From Clostridia bacterium (GTDB taxonomy: Bacteria > Bacillota > Clostridia > Oscillospirales > Acutalibacteraceae), in contig JAFQSP010000003.1 in the NCBI GenBank assembly GCA_017409475.1, positions 310,001 to 374,000 of the forward strand: a stretch of 64,000 nt of DNA. Reading direction: 5' to 3'. The notes under the pieces are model-generated. The model was given only the letters and a program-made list of their open reading frames with translations. It searched no databases and was not told the origin of the DNA. Position numbers and translations under genes: made by a program. Each line of letters begins with the position of its first letter. Positions within the stretch are counted from its first letter, which is position 1. This document shows positions 8,317-17,946 of this stretch, one piece after another.

Positions 8317-11300
8317 TTAATTTATGCTCAAATTGAGGCTAATTAACCTATTTAAATTGAAAGAATAGATAAAACAATCGCTTACAGGATAGCCATAAGT
8401 ATTATTCATAGCCATAGCATATAGCTTTAATTGAGTATAATACTTATCTGTAAATTCGGATTCATCATTTATTCTATCTGTTTTGTAATCGATAATAATC
8501 AGCTTTTTATCCTTAATAAGAACACAGTCGGCTACACCTTGAACAGTTACGCGCTCGTCACTTCTTATAGTACTATCAATTTCACTTGCAGGCATTTCAT
8601 AGATAAACCGTGATTCACGCATGACCTTATCAGCGGAATTTATAAGGCTGAAAATTTCGCCATCAAAGAAGGCTTTTATCTTATCTCGATCAATGCAATC
8701 AGCCTCCTTTTCAGTAAAAAGCCCGATTGACACAAGACGCGAAATTTCATTCTCGATATCGGCTCTTGCTCTTTCAAAATCACATTTTTCCATAAAGCGA
8801 TGCATAAATGTGCCTTTTTCAGATGATGAAAAACCACCAACGTTAAGGAATGAAGGACGCCTCGTACAATAATAATCCTTTACATTGACATTTTCTGAAA
8901 GACCTGAAGCCGAATATTTCGAATTCAAATCAACAATATCGCTATACGGATATTTAAATGAAATTCGCTCATTAATGACATCATAATCGAGAGTTATCTT
9001 TTCAGCTTGGATAAGGTTATCAGACTCTCCTATTTCAATATCATTGGAATTAATGATATTGACAATGTACTCTGTATCAAGCGCTTTTCCGATAATTAAG
9101 TTGTTATCAAAATTATCATGCAAGCTAACATTTGAAAACACAATATCCGAAACCCAGTCCAAATACGATTTTTTATGATTCAACGGCATATTACTTTTAA
9201 TCGTTTGCAACGCCAAAATATCGGACATTATATTTTTCTTGACACCTACGAGAACAAGACGATTTTGTGCTCTTGTCATTGCAACGTACAAAAGACGAGC
9301 TTCCTCGGCGATTACATCATTCTTTAAATGCAATTTAACCGATTCTCTCGCAATAGTCGTTTGCTTTGTTCGCTTTCGTTCATCATAAACAGAAAGTCCG
9401 ATTCCCGCATCTTGATGAATAACAAGTCTATTACTGCCATCTTTGAATTCAAAAGCCTTTGAGCAGTTTATTACAAAACAAACCGGTGCTTGTAATCCTT
9501 TTGAATGGTGAATGGTCATAATTCTGACGGCGTCCTTACTTCCGACAGTGTATTTGCGTTTGTATTCGCCGTTATTATCAGACATGGCATCAATATAATG
9601 CAAAAAGCCCGTTAATCCACCCAAGTTGTTTCGCTCATAATTTTTTGCAATTTCAATAAAATGAAGCAAATTCGCCTTTTTGGTTTCGCCATGCTCGGTA
9701 GCTAATACAGTACAGGTCAAAAGGCAATCGTTATAAATTTTTGAAATCAGCTGTGAAACTGACATTGTTGATGCCCAACGTCTATATATCGAAAGTTTAT
9801 TAAGCATAAAATCAATTCGATTCGAAGAATCACGCTTTTTACCAAGCGCCGAATACAGAGGTATGTCGGGAATCTCTTTTCTTATATTCAGTAATTCATC
9901 AGGTGAAATTGAAAACAGCGGTGACAATGCAACCGACAGCATTGAAATATCCTTGATAGGATTATTAATCACCTTTAATAAATTCCAGATAATATAAATT
10001 TCATTCAGCTTAAAATAATCGCTTTCAACTTCGGTTGAAATGGGAATACCTGCCTTGTGAAACACCTCAATATATCTATCAAAATGCTCCTTACCTGAAC
10101 GCGCCAAAATAAGAAAATCACTGTATTCCAGTGGCCGAAGCTTACCCTTATCGGATATCAATTCTTTACCGACCGAGCCCTTGATATATGACGCAATATA
10201 TTCGGCCTGAAGAATATCATCGTTTTTATCGCTGTCAGCAGGGTCAATAATATCAATGCTCACCGAATCGGTATCGCCCTCGGCAAATTCTCCAAGCGGT
10301 TTTAGCCTATCTTCATCAAGATAGTCCATTCCACCAAGCTCCTTGCACATTAATTTTTCGAAAATAAAATTAACAAAGTTGCAAACCTTTTTACTGCTTC
10401 TGAAATTACCTTTCATTATTATTTTCGACTTTGAGCCGTCCTCGGAATATAACGGATATGTATCCTTTTTATGCAAAAAGTTTTTTGGATTTGCCTTTCT
10501 GAAATTATAAATACACTGTTTAACGTCACCAACGGTAAACAGATTTTCTCCGTTATTAGATATCGCGTCAAAAATAGCGTTTTGAAGGTCATTTGTATCC
10601 TGATATTCGTCAACGAAAACGTCACAATATCTGCTTGAAATATTTTTTGCAAGCTCGGTTTGTTTCTTTTCGCCGTTTTCGTTATCAACAAGAAGTTGAA
10701 GAGCAAAATGCTCAATATCTGAAAAATCAAATACACTGTTTTCTTTTTTTATTTCAATATATAAATCAGAGTATTTTTTTGTAATTTCAATTAGCTTTTC
10801 AATCATCACAGCCGACTTTTTAATCAAAGAAATGCTACGCTCTTTTTCAGCACAAAGCATAGTAAGTATATCTTTTACCATCTCTTTATACTGCGCGTTT
10901 TTCTCTTTTAATACCTCTTTGATTACAATGTCTAGTGACTTGCCGGCTGAAAAATTCGGCACCTTGAAATTATCACAAAGTTCAATTACTTTATCCCATT
11001 CATCATTTTGGAGCTTGCCTTTAACCTCACTAAATAATGTTTGAAATAAATAAAAATTATCAAGTCCTTTTCCGATTTCTTCAACCGAATAATAGGACAT
11101 TATTATTGAGTCGATTTCGGTCAATGAATAGGTTGCAAGATTTATACACTCGTTAACAACATCTTTTTTCCACTCAGACGATTTGAAATCAAAATCATTA
11201 TACATTTTAACAGTCGAATCGAGCCATTCATTATAAAAAGGTAATGTACGAGTAAATGAATAAATAAACTTAACTATCTTCTTTAACTCGAATAAATCGC

Positions 11301-11784
11301 CCTTGTCGCCAATAAATGAAATAAGACTAAAGAAGTTGGTATCATCATTTTGATAGTATTCGTCGATAACTGAATTTAGTGCTAGCTCACTTAAATCGAG
11401 CAACTGGTTATCAGTTGAAAGTGTATAATCAGGCTTTATCCCAAGTTGCTGAAAATTCTCTTTTACAAGATTGTTGCAAAATGAGTCGATGGTACAAATT
11501 GAAGCTGATTCGAGAAGTATTTTTTGTTTTGCAGCCCTGAAATTATTTTTATCATTATCAATAACCGTTTGCAAAGCATCACTAATTCGCTTACTCATTT
11601 CGGTTGCGGCGGCATTTGTGAAGGTTACGATAAGAAGTTCGTTAATATTAACGGGATTATCATTTAATATTCTGTGTATAACTCTCTCGGTTAATACAGC
11701 GGTTTTTCCCGAACCGGCTGCCGCAGAAACGAGTATGTTACCTCTTGCCTTTACAGCTAATGACTGTTCATGAGTCAGCTTCAT
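8317..11784 (-). CDS. addA: AddA helicase-nuclease subunit
   Basis: AddA is the UvrD-type helicase and nuclease subunit of AddAB, the double-strand break resection enzyme that replaces RecBCD in most Firmicutes. The 1155-residue length fits. Visible are Walker A AAAGSGKT (21-28), the Walker B box VDEYQDTND, helicase motifs such as IMTIHHSKGLQAPV and LLYVAMTRAQNRL, and the C-terminal RecB-like nuclease motif with ADCVLIKDKKLIIIDYKTD. The start has a GAGGTGAGGG site and overlaps the addB stop by 17 bases, so the two are coupled. Confidence 0.97.
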   Translation of the reverse strand: MKLTHEQSLAVKARGNILVSAAAGSGKTAVLTERVIHRILNDNPVNINELLIVTFTNAAATEMSKRISDALQTVIDNDKNNFRAAKQKILLESASICTIDSFCNNLVKENFQQLGIKPDYTLSTDNQLLDLSELALNSVIDEYYQNDDTNFFSLISFIGDKGDLFELKKIVKFIYSFTRTLPFYNEWLDSTVKMYNDFDFKSSEWKKDVVNECINLATYSLTEIDSIIMSYYSVEEIGKGLDNFYLFQTLFSEVKGKLQNDEWDKVIELCDNFKVPNFSAGKSLDIVIKEVLKEKNAQYKEMVKDILTMLCAEKERSISLIKKSAVMIEKLIEITKKYSDLYIEIKKENSVFDFSDIEHFALQLLVDNENGEKKQTELAKNISSRYCDVFVDEYQDTNDLQNAIFDAISNNGENLFTVGDVKQCIYNFRKANPKNFLHKKDTYPLYSEDGSKSKIIMKGNFRSSKKVCNFVNFIFEKLMCKELGGMDYLDEDRLKPLGEFAEGDTDSVSIDIIDPADSDKNDDILQAEYIASYIKGSVGKELISDKGKLRPLEYSDFLILARSGKEHFDRYIEVFHKAGIPISTEVESDYFKLNEIYIIWNLLKVINNPIKDISMLSVALSPLFSISPDELLNIRKEIPDIPLYSALGKKRDSSNRIDFMLNKLSIYRRWASTMSVSQLISKIYNDCLLTCTVLATEHGETKKANLLHFIEIAKNYERNNLGGLTGFLHYIDAMSDNNGEYKRKYTVGSKDAVRIMTIHHSKGLQAPVCFVINCSKAFEFKDGSNRLVIHQDAGIGLSVYDERKRTKQTTIARESVKLHLKNDVIAEEARLLYVAMTRAQNRLVLVGVKKNIMSDILALQTIKSNMPLNHKKSYLDWVSDIVFSNVSLHDNFDNNLIIGKALDTEYIVNIINSNDIEIGESDNLIQAEKITLDYDVINERISFKYPYSDIVDLNSKYSASGLSENVNVKDYYCTRRPSFLNVGGFSSSEKGTFMHRFMEKCDFERARADIENEISRLVSIGLFTEKEADCIDRDKIKAFFDGEIFSLINSADKVMRESRFIYEMPASEIDSTIRSDERVTVQGVADCVLIKDKKLIIIDYKTDRINDESEFTDKYYTQLKLYAMAMNNTYGYPVSDCFIYSFNLNRLISLNLSIN

Positions 11785-14700
11785 TTTCCCTCACCTCATT
11801 TCGTATAATTTCCATTGCATTCTTATGTTTTTTACCTATTACTAAATTTGTGTCAGCGCTGAGACATACTTCCCTATAATCACAATATTTACACGCAACG
11901 GTAGCATCGCTGTAAAGCGGTTTTCGCGAAATATCTCCCTGCTTCATTCGGGTAGCAATCGATTGAACAACTGAAATAATTTTTTTCTTTATGTCTTCAA
12001 AATCTTCGCTGCTGTATAACGAGCCCGACTTATAATCTCCATCCTTTTTATAAGTGTACGGAACATATTTTTGCTCGGCATCGCGTTCCATGGCCTCGGG
12101 AATTCGGTCCTCAATATTTATGAGCCCGTTCATAGCAAAGCTCAGCTTATCTTCACCATCATTCGAATCAACAAAATCGTTATATTTAACCGGCATATAA
12201 AGAACACCGGCAGGCTTTAAATCATCATTAGATTTTGATTCAATATACGAGAAAAGGTAAAGGAGCATTTGCATATTAAGGCCATAAAGAATATCAGAAA
12301 GCGAGAATGTTTTTTTACCCGTTTTATAGTCAATTACTCTAATATACGCCTTACCGTCTTTTTCAAAAATATCAACTCGGTCGATGGTGCCGATAACCAT
12401 GACATTTCCATCGTTGACGGGAATTTTAAGAGGCTTTATTTCATCATCCTTACCGATTTTTTCCTCAAACGAAATCGGCGCAAATTTACTTTGAGCAAGT
12501 TCGCTTCCAATATTTTTGATAACGTCAACAAGCAGTTTTTTTATTCTTTCAATGGTGAATAAGAATCGCTTTTCGTCGGTATCAAACCCGGCAAAATAAA
12601 TTGAAATATATTCATTAACATAAAAATCAATTTCTGCGATTATTTCATTCTCCTTAAGTTCTGATACTCCTGAACCGTATTTTTTGAGAATGTTTTCGAG
12701 CACATGATGGGCAAGTGAACCACGGTGACTGCTTGAAATTTCAGCCTTATTGATTTTTTTCGCCTTCATATCATAAGTACAGAAATATTGGAACGGACAT
12801 TTGCTAAATGTTTCAATTCTCGACGGAGAAAGATACAAATCACCCGATTTATACTTGCTTGCGGTATTCTGTGAAATATTCTCGGATATTCCATTAAGTA
12901 TTCTTTCGAACATAGCCTTAAAATTACCGATATTATTAACATTCAATTTATCAAAGTCAATTTCAAGATTATCATAATTTTCGGCAATATACTCAATCAA
13001 AGAATCGCTCGATTCAAATTTATCCATTCTTGATTCAAACTCGTTATGAACAGTTAAATTAAGACGAGTTGCAATAGTGTTTACAAAGTCAGAAGGCGCC
13101 ACCTCGTTATGAGATGAATCAAAACTATGATAGGTAATATATACCCTTTCACTTGCGGAGCAAACCGAGCTATAAATTACATATCGTTCTTTTATTGCAT
13201 CCGACTCGATTCTATCATTTATCTCGACTCCGCTATTAATTAAAAGAGCTCGGTCAGTGATTGATAATATACCGTTATTTGACGGCGGTTTTGGCATTTC
13301 GCGATAATTTGCGCCGAGAATGAATACAATCTTAGGCTCGCATGGTCTTATTCGATAAGCATCGCCAATCATAACCTCGTCAAGACGTGACGGTATAGTA
13401 CCGATTGATTCACATTTAAGCAGTAACTCGTATGTATCAATCAGTTCATCGGATTTTATATATTTAGACGAAACGGTAACAATTTTATCGAGAAGGTCGA
13501 TAACCAAATCCCAACTCTTAAACTGTAAATCAGCAAGAAATTTATTCCCATCTGCTTCAAGCTTTTCGGCATACTGCTTTATCTTATCGGGAATATTAGA
13601 TTTTATTAAAAAATTATATATAGAACTACAAATATTTTTTGTATCCTCTCCCTCAATTGCTTGGTTAATCGGATAAAGAAAATCTACAGTATTTTTTCTT
13701 AACAAATTAATTTTTTGAAGCATTTCTTCATTCATTACGGAATCAGTACCATCAGGATTAGATGTCCATTCATTATACCAATCCTTTGGCTTGATATTCC
13801 AAATGTATACATAATTTTCAAGCTCAGAAACGTCTTCAATATCCATAAATGATAAAGGCGATTTCAGTAAAGAAAAGATTACATCCTGCGAAAAACCGAA
13901 TGCCACAGCCTTTAATAAATTATCAACATAAGCGGCAAGCATAAGGTCGATATTATCGGCTCTTTTATCAAGATAGCACGGAATATTATACCTGTTAAAC
14001 GCCGATTCAAAAAGTCGACGATAGGATTCAATATCACGAACGATAACGGTAATATCACGATATCTATACCCGTTCAAACGTACCAATTTTTTTATATTTC
14101 TTGCTGTATAATCAACCTCGTCATACATGGTTGATGCCTTACAAATTGTAACAGTATCATTCGCGGAATCAAATTCGCAGCTTTCATCTCTTAAAATATG
14201 TTCAACTGCTCTTATTGCATCATTTTTGAATCTCGGATAATCATAAAAAATTTCGGGCGGTGCGGTTTTTACACCAAACTTATCAGCAATTTGCTTGATT
14301 TTATGAATTTCTTTTTTTACATTAGAGAAAAATCCTGTACCCTTTTTATCATCGGTCATAGAATCGGTACAAAATGAAAAATAAACGTCGTCGGAATCTT
14401 TAATTATATGCTCAATAATCTTATACTGCTGTGCTGTAAAGCCGTCAAATGCGTCAATATAAACGGTTTTTCCTTTAAAAAATCGGTTACCAAACAGCGC
14501 ATTATTAAGCCTATCAAGGTCATCGTCTGAATCAAGATATTTTTCGGCAAGTATTGATGAGTAGGCTGAGTAAATAAAAGCAACATCATTAATTTTGTTA
14601 AAAAAATTCTTATTATCGCTGCTTTTAATGGAATTTTTTAATAATGTCGAGTCAATGCCGCTTTGCTTTAATTCGGTTATGATTTCGAGCAAGCACAGAA

Positions 14701-15049
14701 TAAATTCAGCCGATGGTTTTGTCTTATTATAAACCGTCAATTCATCTTTTATTGAAGCAAGAGCCTTTTTCATAGCAACTGCTTTTATTCCTGTGTCAGC
14801 TCTTTTTCCAATAAATTCGTTAACATTGCTACCGATATATTCAATTAGTTTTGTAAAACTGAGTACCTCCGCCTTATCAGCGGCAGTAGCTCCAAGCGCA
14901 CGTAAAAGCGCCTTTTCAGATTCGAATGTATATTGCTCAGGGGTAAGCAGAATCATTCCGCTTTTGCCCTCCTTAACCTCATTAGCTATTCGATTTCTGA
15001 CAGTTGATGTTTTTCCCGTTCCTGCTGTACCAAGTATAAAATGTAGCAT
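11768..15049 (-). CDS. addB: AddB helicase-nuclease subunit
   Basis: AddB is the partner of AddA; its inactive helicase domain recognises Chi and its nuclease domain cuts the other strand. The 1093-residue protein begins MLHFILGTAGTGKTSTVRNR with a Walker A. The nuclease domain is braced by an iron-sulfur cluster, whose four cysteines are visible: the first in FSKCPFQYFC and three in CKYCDYREVC near the C-terminus. The nuclease motif IRVIDYKTGKK is present. An AGGAG site precedes the ATG. Confidence 0.95.
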   Translation of the reverse strand: MLHFILGTAGTGKTSTVRNRIANEVKEGKSGMILLTPEQYTFESEKALLRALGATAADKAEVLSFTKLIEYIGSNVNEFIGKRADTGIKAVAMKKALASIKDELTVYNKTKPSAEFILCLLEIITELKQSGIDSTLLKNSIKSSDNKNFFNKINDVAFIYSAYSSILAEKYLDSDDDLDRLNNALFGNRFFKGKTVYIDAFDGFTAQQYKIIEHIIKDSDDVYFSFCTDSMTDDKKGTGFFSNVKKEIHKIKQIADKFGVKTAPPEIFYDYPRFKNDAIRAVEHILRDESCEFDSANDTVTICKASTMYDEVDYTARNIKKLVRLNGYRYRDITVIVRDIESYRRLFESAFNRYNIPCYLDKRADNIDLMLAAYVDNLLKAVAFGFSQDVIFSLLKSPLSFMDIEDVSELENYVYIWNIKPKDWYNEWTSNPDGTDSVMNEEMLQKINLLRKNTVDFLYPINQAIEGEDTKNICSSIYNFLIKSNIPDKIKQYAEKLEADGNKFLADLQFKSWDLVIDLLDKIVTVSSKYIKSDELIDTYELLLKCESIGTIPSRLDEVMIGDAYRIRPCEPKIVFILGANYREMPKPPSNNGILSITDRALLINSGVEINDRIESDAIKERYVIYSSVCSASERVYITYHSFDSSHNEVAPSDFVNTIATRLNLTVHNEFESRMDKFESSDSLIEYIAENYDNLEIDFDKLNVNNIGNFKAMFERILNGISENISQNTASKYKSGDLYLSPSRIETFSKCPFQYFCTYDMKAKKINKAEISSSHRGSLAHHVLENILKKYGSGVSELKENEIIAEIDFYVNEYISIYFAGFDTDEKRFLFTIERIKKLLVDVIKNIGSELAQSKFAPISFEEKIGKDDEIKPLKIPVNDGNVMVIGTIDRVDIFEKDGKAYIRVIDYKTGKKTFSLSDILYGLNMQMLLYLFSYIESKSNDDLKPAGVLYMPVKYNDFVDSNDGEDKLSFAMNGLINIEDRIPEAMERDAEQKYVPYTYKKDGDYKSGSLYSSEDFEDIKKKIISVVQSIATRMKQGDISRKPLYSDATVACKYCDYREVCLSADTNLVIGKKHKNAMEIIRNEVRENEADS

Positions 15050-15070
15050 TTTAATACTCCTTTATTTAAA

Positions 15071-15104
15071 ATTATCCGCCCAAATATTACAAAGGGCGGA
15101 TAAT
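15071..15104 (-). terminator. Terminator upstream of addB
   Basis: An 11-bp perfect stem (15071-15081 with 15094-15104) with a 12-base loop ends in TTTT on the minus strand, nine bases after the stop of the upstream hypothetical gene. It separates that gene from addB. Confidence 0.8.
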
Positions 15105-15113
15105 TTTCATTAA

Positions 15114-15785
15114 TTAAATAAGATATATACCGGATTCTAATAACACAACTTCATACGCACCACATTTGACATACTGATAGACAGGTTCGTCAAACTGTGC
15201 ATATTTTTCCACAACATATGAATTGGTATCAACCGATTCAATGCATTTTCCGGCGGAATTGCATACAATAAGATTTTTCCCTTCGCTCCATAATCCACGC
15301 GGCTTTGAAAAAGCGTTATCCTTCTGGCTACCGATTCTAAGCTCTTCACGCATTGTTAAAGCGTTATATCTGAGAATTGTATCACCATCAGGAAAAGATA
15401 CCCAAATCGAATTATCAATACATGCAACGCTGGCAGGACCGCTGTTACGGTATTTAAGCGCACCTTCCCAAACGATGTCACCCTTTTCGCTAAATACGGC
15501 AGCATCGCCATTCGGATAAACAGCAATCATACGACCGTCGGAAAGCTTAGCGCACTTATAATTTATAAAATCGGGGAAAATCTTTGAATAATATAAAAAG
15601 TCACTGCCAAACTTTGTTTCGAGATATGTTGAACGGCGAATCTGCGAAACGGAATCGTCAGAAAAATTATACATCTTATATGATACAATATACTTATCGT
15701 CAACCTGCTTTTCAGCGGCAACAAAGACAATATTTTGACCGCATGGCAATATCGCCATAGCGCTTTTATCATATATCTTTTTCAT
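15114..15785 (-). CDS. Uncharacterised protein, predicted beta-propeller-like
   Basis: I do not recognise a named family in this 223-residue protein. It has no signal peptide or membrane segment. Repeating strand-turn units such as AKLSDGRMIAVYPNGDAAVFS, DNSIWVSFPDGDTILRYN and GLWSEGKNLIVCNSAGKCIES resemble the blades of beta-propeller proteins (NHL or WD-like), roughly four of which are visible. It lies 19 bases after dapL and is followed by a terminator, so it is probably the last gene of the dapF-dapL unit. Any link to lysine or cell wall synthesis is inferred from position only. Confidence 0.6.
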   Translation of the reverse strand: MKKIYDKSAMAILPCGQNIVFVAAEKQVDDKYIVSYKMYNFSDDSVSQIRRSTYLETKFGSDFLYYSKIFPDFINYKCAKLSDGRMIAVYPNGDAAVFSEKGDIVWEGALKYRNSGPASVACIDNSIWVSFPDGDTILRYNALTMREELRIGSQKDNAFSKPRGLWSEGKNLIVCNSAGKCIESVDTNSYVVEKYAQFDEPVYQYVKCGAYEVVLLESGIYLI

Positions 15786-15804
15786 TAGATAACTCCCAAA
15801 AAAA

Positions 15805-16989
15805 TTATAATATCATCTTTTTAATGCGTTCCATGGCCTCAACAGTATTTTCGTAATTTCCAAATGCGGTTAAGCGGAAAAACTTTGAACCGTTTTTGCC
15901 AAAGCCTGCACCCGGAGTTCCGGCAACATTAGCTTCTTCAAGCAGTTTATCAAAGAAATCCCACGAATCCATATCATTCGGGCACTTAAACCAAATATAA
16001 GGTGAATTTTTACCGCCTGTGTACCAAATACCCATTTCATCAAATGCATCAGCCATAACCTTTGCATTTCTCTTGTAATAATCAATCGATTCCTGAACCT
16101 GCTTTCTTCCCTCTTCGGTAAAGATTGCAGCAGCACCTGACTGGATAATATATGCAACTCCGTTAAACTTTGTTGTTTGACGGCGAAGCCAGAGCTTATT
16201 TATCATTGTATTATCAAAAACAAGCGACTTCGGAACAACGGTATATCCGCAACGAGTACCTGTGAAACCTGCTGTTTTCGAAAGTGAGCAAATCTCAATT
16301 GCGCAGGTTTTTGCTCCCTCAATTTGATAAATGCTGCGCGGAAGCTCAGGGTCACTGATAAACGCTTCATAAGCTGCATCAAATAAAATCACTGCGCCCT
16401 TTTTATTAGCAAAATCGACCCACTGCTTAAGCTGGTCTTTATTATAAACAGCACCGGTGGGATTATTAGGTGAGCAAATATAGATTATATCGGCGCCATA
16501 TTTTTCGTCAGGGAGGGGTAAAAATCCGTTATCTTCATTAGCATCGGCGAAGATAATCTTTCTTCCTGCCATAATATTTGTATCAACGTAAACAGGATAA
16601 ACAGGGTCAGGAACCATAACGGTATTATCAACCGAAAAAATATCGAGAATATTTGCAATATCACTTTTTGCACCATCGCTGACAAAAATTTCGTCAGCTT
16701 CGAGTTCAACACCGAAGGATGCATAATACTCCTTTAATGAGTTACGAACAAAATCATATCCCTGTTCAGGTCCATAACCCTTGAATGTAGCCGAATCAGC
16801 CATTTCATCAACAGCCTTGTGCATATTTTCAATAACCGCCTTACAAAGAGGACGCGTAACATCTCCTATACCCATGCGAATAATTTTCTTATCCGGATTC
16901 TTTTGTGAATATTCAGCAATCTTTCTTCCTACAGTTGAGAAAAGATAGCTTTCTTCAAGATTTTTGTAATTTTCGTTAATTTTAAGCAT
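15805..16989 (-). CDS. dapL: LL-diaminopimelate aminotransferase
   Basis: DapL converts tetrahydrodipicolinate directly to LL-diaminopimelate using glutamate, bypassing the acetylase and succinylase steps of lysine synthesis. The 394-residue protein starts MLKINENYKNLEESYLF, with the family segment RMGIGDVTRPL, then GYGPEQGYDFVRNSLKEYY, CSPNNPTGAVY and the PLP lysine in CSLSKTAGFTGTRCGY. An upstream in-frame start inside dapF was rejected because AAGGAG lies ten bases before this ATG. It overlaps the dapF stop by eight bases. Confidence 0.96.
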   Translation of the reverse strand: MLKINENYKNLEESYLFSTVGRKIAEYSQKNPDKKIIRMGIGDVTRPLCKAVIENMHKAVDEMADSATFKGYGPEQGYDFVRNSLKEYYASFGVELEADEIFVSDGAKSDIANILDIFSVDNTVMVPDPVYPVYVDTNIMAGRKIIFADANEDNGFLPLPDEKYGADIIYICSPNNPTGAVYNKDQLKQWVDFANKKGAVILFDAAYEAFISDPELPRSIYQIEGAKTCAIEICSLSKTAGFTGTRCGYTVVPKSLVFDNTMINKLWLRRQTTKFNGVAYIIQSGAAAIFTEEGRKQVQESIDYYKRNAKVMADAFDEMGIWYTGGKNSPYIWFKCPNDMDSWDFFDKLLEEANVAGTPGAGFGKNGSKFFRLTAFGNYENTVEAMERIKKMIL

Positions 16990-17836
16990 ATATATCAAAC
17001 TCCTTATTTGTTTCGCCTTCAAAGACAAAGGTGGCAGGGCCGCTCATAAATACGGTTCCGTCATCCTTATAATTTATAACCAAATCACCGCCGCGTAGCT
17101 TTATTGTAACGTCGGTATTATAATCGCAAATTCCTTTTAATACAGCAGCAACGCATACTGCACTTGCACCGGTTCCGCAAGCCCACGTCTCGCCGCTACC
17201 TCTCTCCCAAACGCGCATTTTTAAAACGTTTTTATCAATAATTTCGACAAATTCGGTATTAACACGTTCGGGGAAAATAGGATCGTTTTCATACTTAGGT
17301 CCAATTTTTTCAAGGTCTAAATCGTCAATATTTTCGGTAAAAATAACACAGTGCGGATTACCCATAGAAACACAGGTGATTTCATGCCTATTACCGCCAA
17401 CAATAACCTCCCTACCGACAACCTTTTCGCCATCGAGTAGAACAGGAATTTCGGTGGGGTTTAATATAGCCTTTCCCATATCGACCTTTACGGATTTAAC
17501 AGCCCCATCTTCAACATCAAGCTCAAGCTTTTTAATGCCGCCAAGTGTTTCGAGTGTAAATTCAGTTTTATCGGTTAATCCTTTTTCGTAAACATATTTC
17601 CCAATGCAACGGGTTGCGTTACCGCACATTTTTCCTTCGCTTCCGTCAGCATTAAACATTCTCATTCTGAAATCAGCAACATTCGAACGCATAATCATAA
17701 CGATTCCGTCGCCACCAACGCCAAAATGGCGGTCGCTTAGCGCTATCGAAAGTCCGTTGGGGTCGCTAATATCGGTGTCAAGGCAATTAAAATAAATATA
17801 ATCATTACCTATTCCATGCATTTTTGTAAACTTCAT
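16982..17836 (-). CDS. dapF: Diaminopimelate epimerase
   Basis: DapF interconverts LL- and meso-diaminopimelate, the precursor of lysine and of peptidoglycan cross-links. The 284 residues begin MKFTKMHGIGNDYIYF. The two catalytic cysteines are visible in MCGNATRCIGKYV and in WACGTGASAVC, with the substrate segment RMRMFNADGSEGKMCGN and the RGSGETWACGTG loop. The start at 17836 is preceded by GGAG at nine bases. It is first in the dapF-dapL unit behind a clear promoter. Confidence 0.97.
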   Translation of the reverse strand: MKFTKMHGIGNDYIYFNCLDTDISDPNGLSIALSDRHFGVGGDGIVMIMRSNVADFRMRMFNADGSEGKMCGNATRCIGKYVYEKGLTDKTEFTLETLGGIKKLELDVEDGAVKSVKVDMGKAILNPTEIPVLLDGEKVVGREVIVGGNRHEITCVSMGNPHCVIFTENIDDLDLEKIGPKYENDPIFPERVNTEFVEIIDKNVLKMRVWERGSGETWACGTGASAVCVAAVLKGICDYNTDVTIKLRGGDLVINYKDDGTVFMSGPATFVFEGETNKEFDIYA

Positions 17837-17866
17837 AATTATTTGCTCCAAATCAATATTTATATA

Positions 17867-17895
17867 ATTATAATATATATTTAGAACAATATCAA
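17867..17895 (-). promoter_or_regulatory. Sigma-A promoter of dapF-dapL
   Basis: TTGATA (17895-17890) and TATAAT (17872-17867) on the minus strand are spaced by 17 bases, 31 bases before the dapF start. Confidence 0.8.
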
Positions 17896-17902
17896 TACGA
17901 TA

Positions 17903-17936
17903 AAAATAAAAAATCGCAGTTTTTACACTGCGATTT
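17903..17936 (-). terminator. Terminator after the cohesin/dockerin gene
   Basis: A 10-bp stem (17911-17920 with 17927-17936), 6-base loop and T-rich tail on the minus strand lie directly after the stop codon of the upstream secreted protein. A T-run is also present on the plus side. Confidence 0.9.
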
Positions 17937-17946
17937 TTTTATTAAA

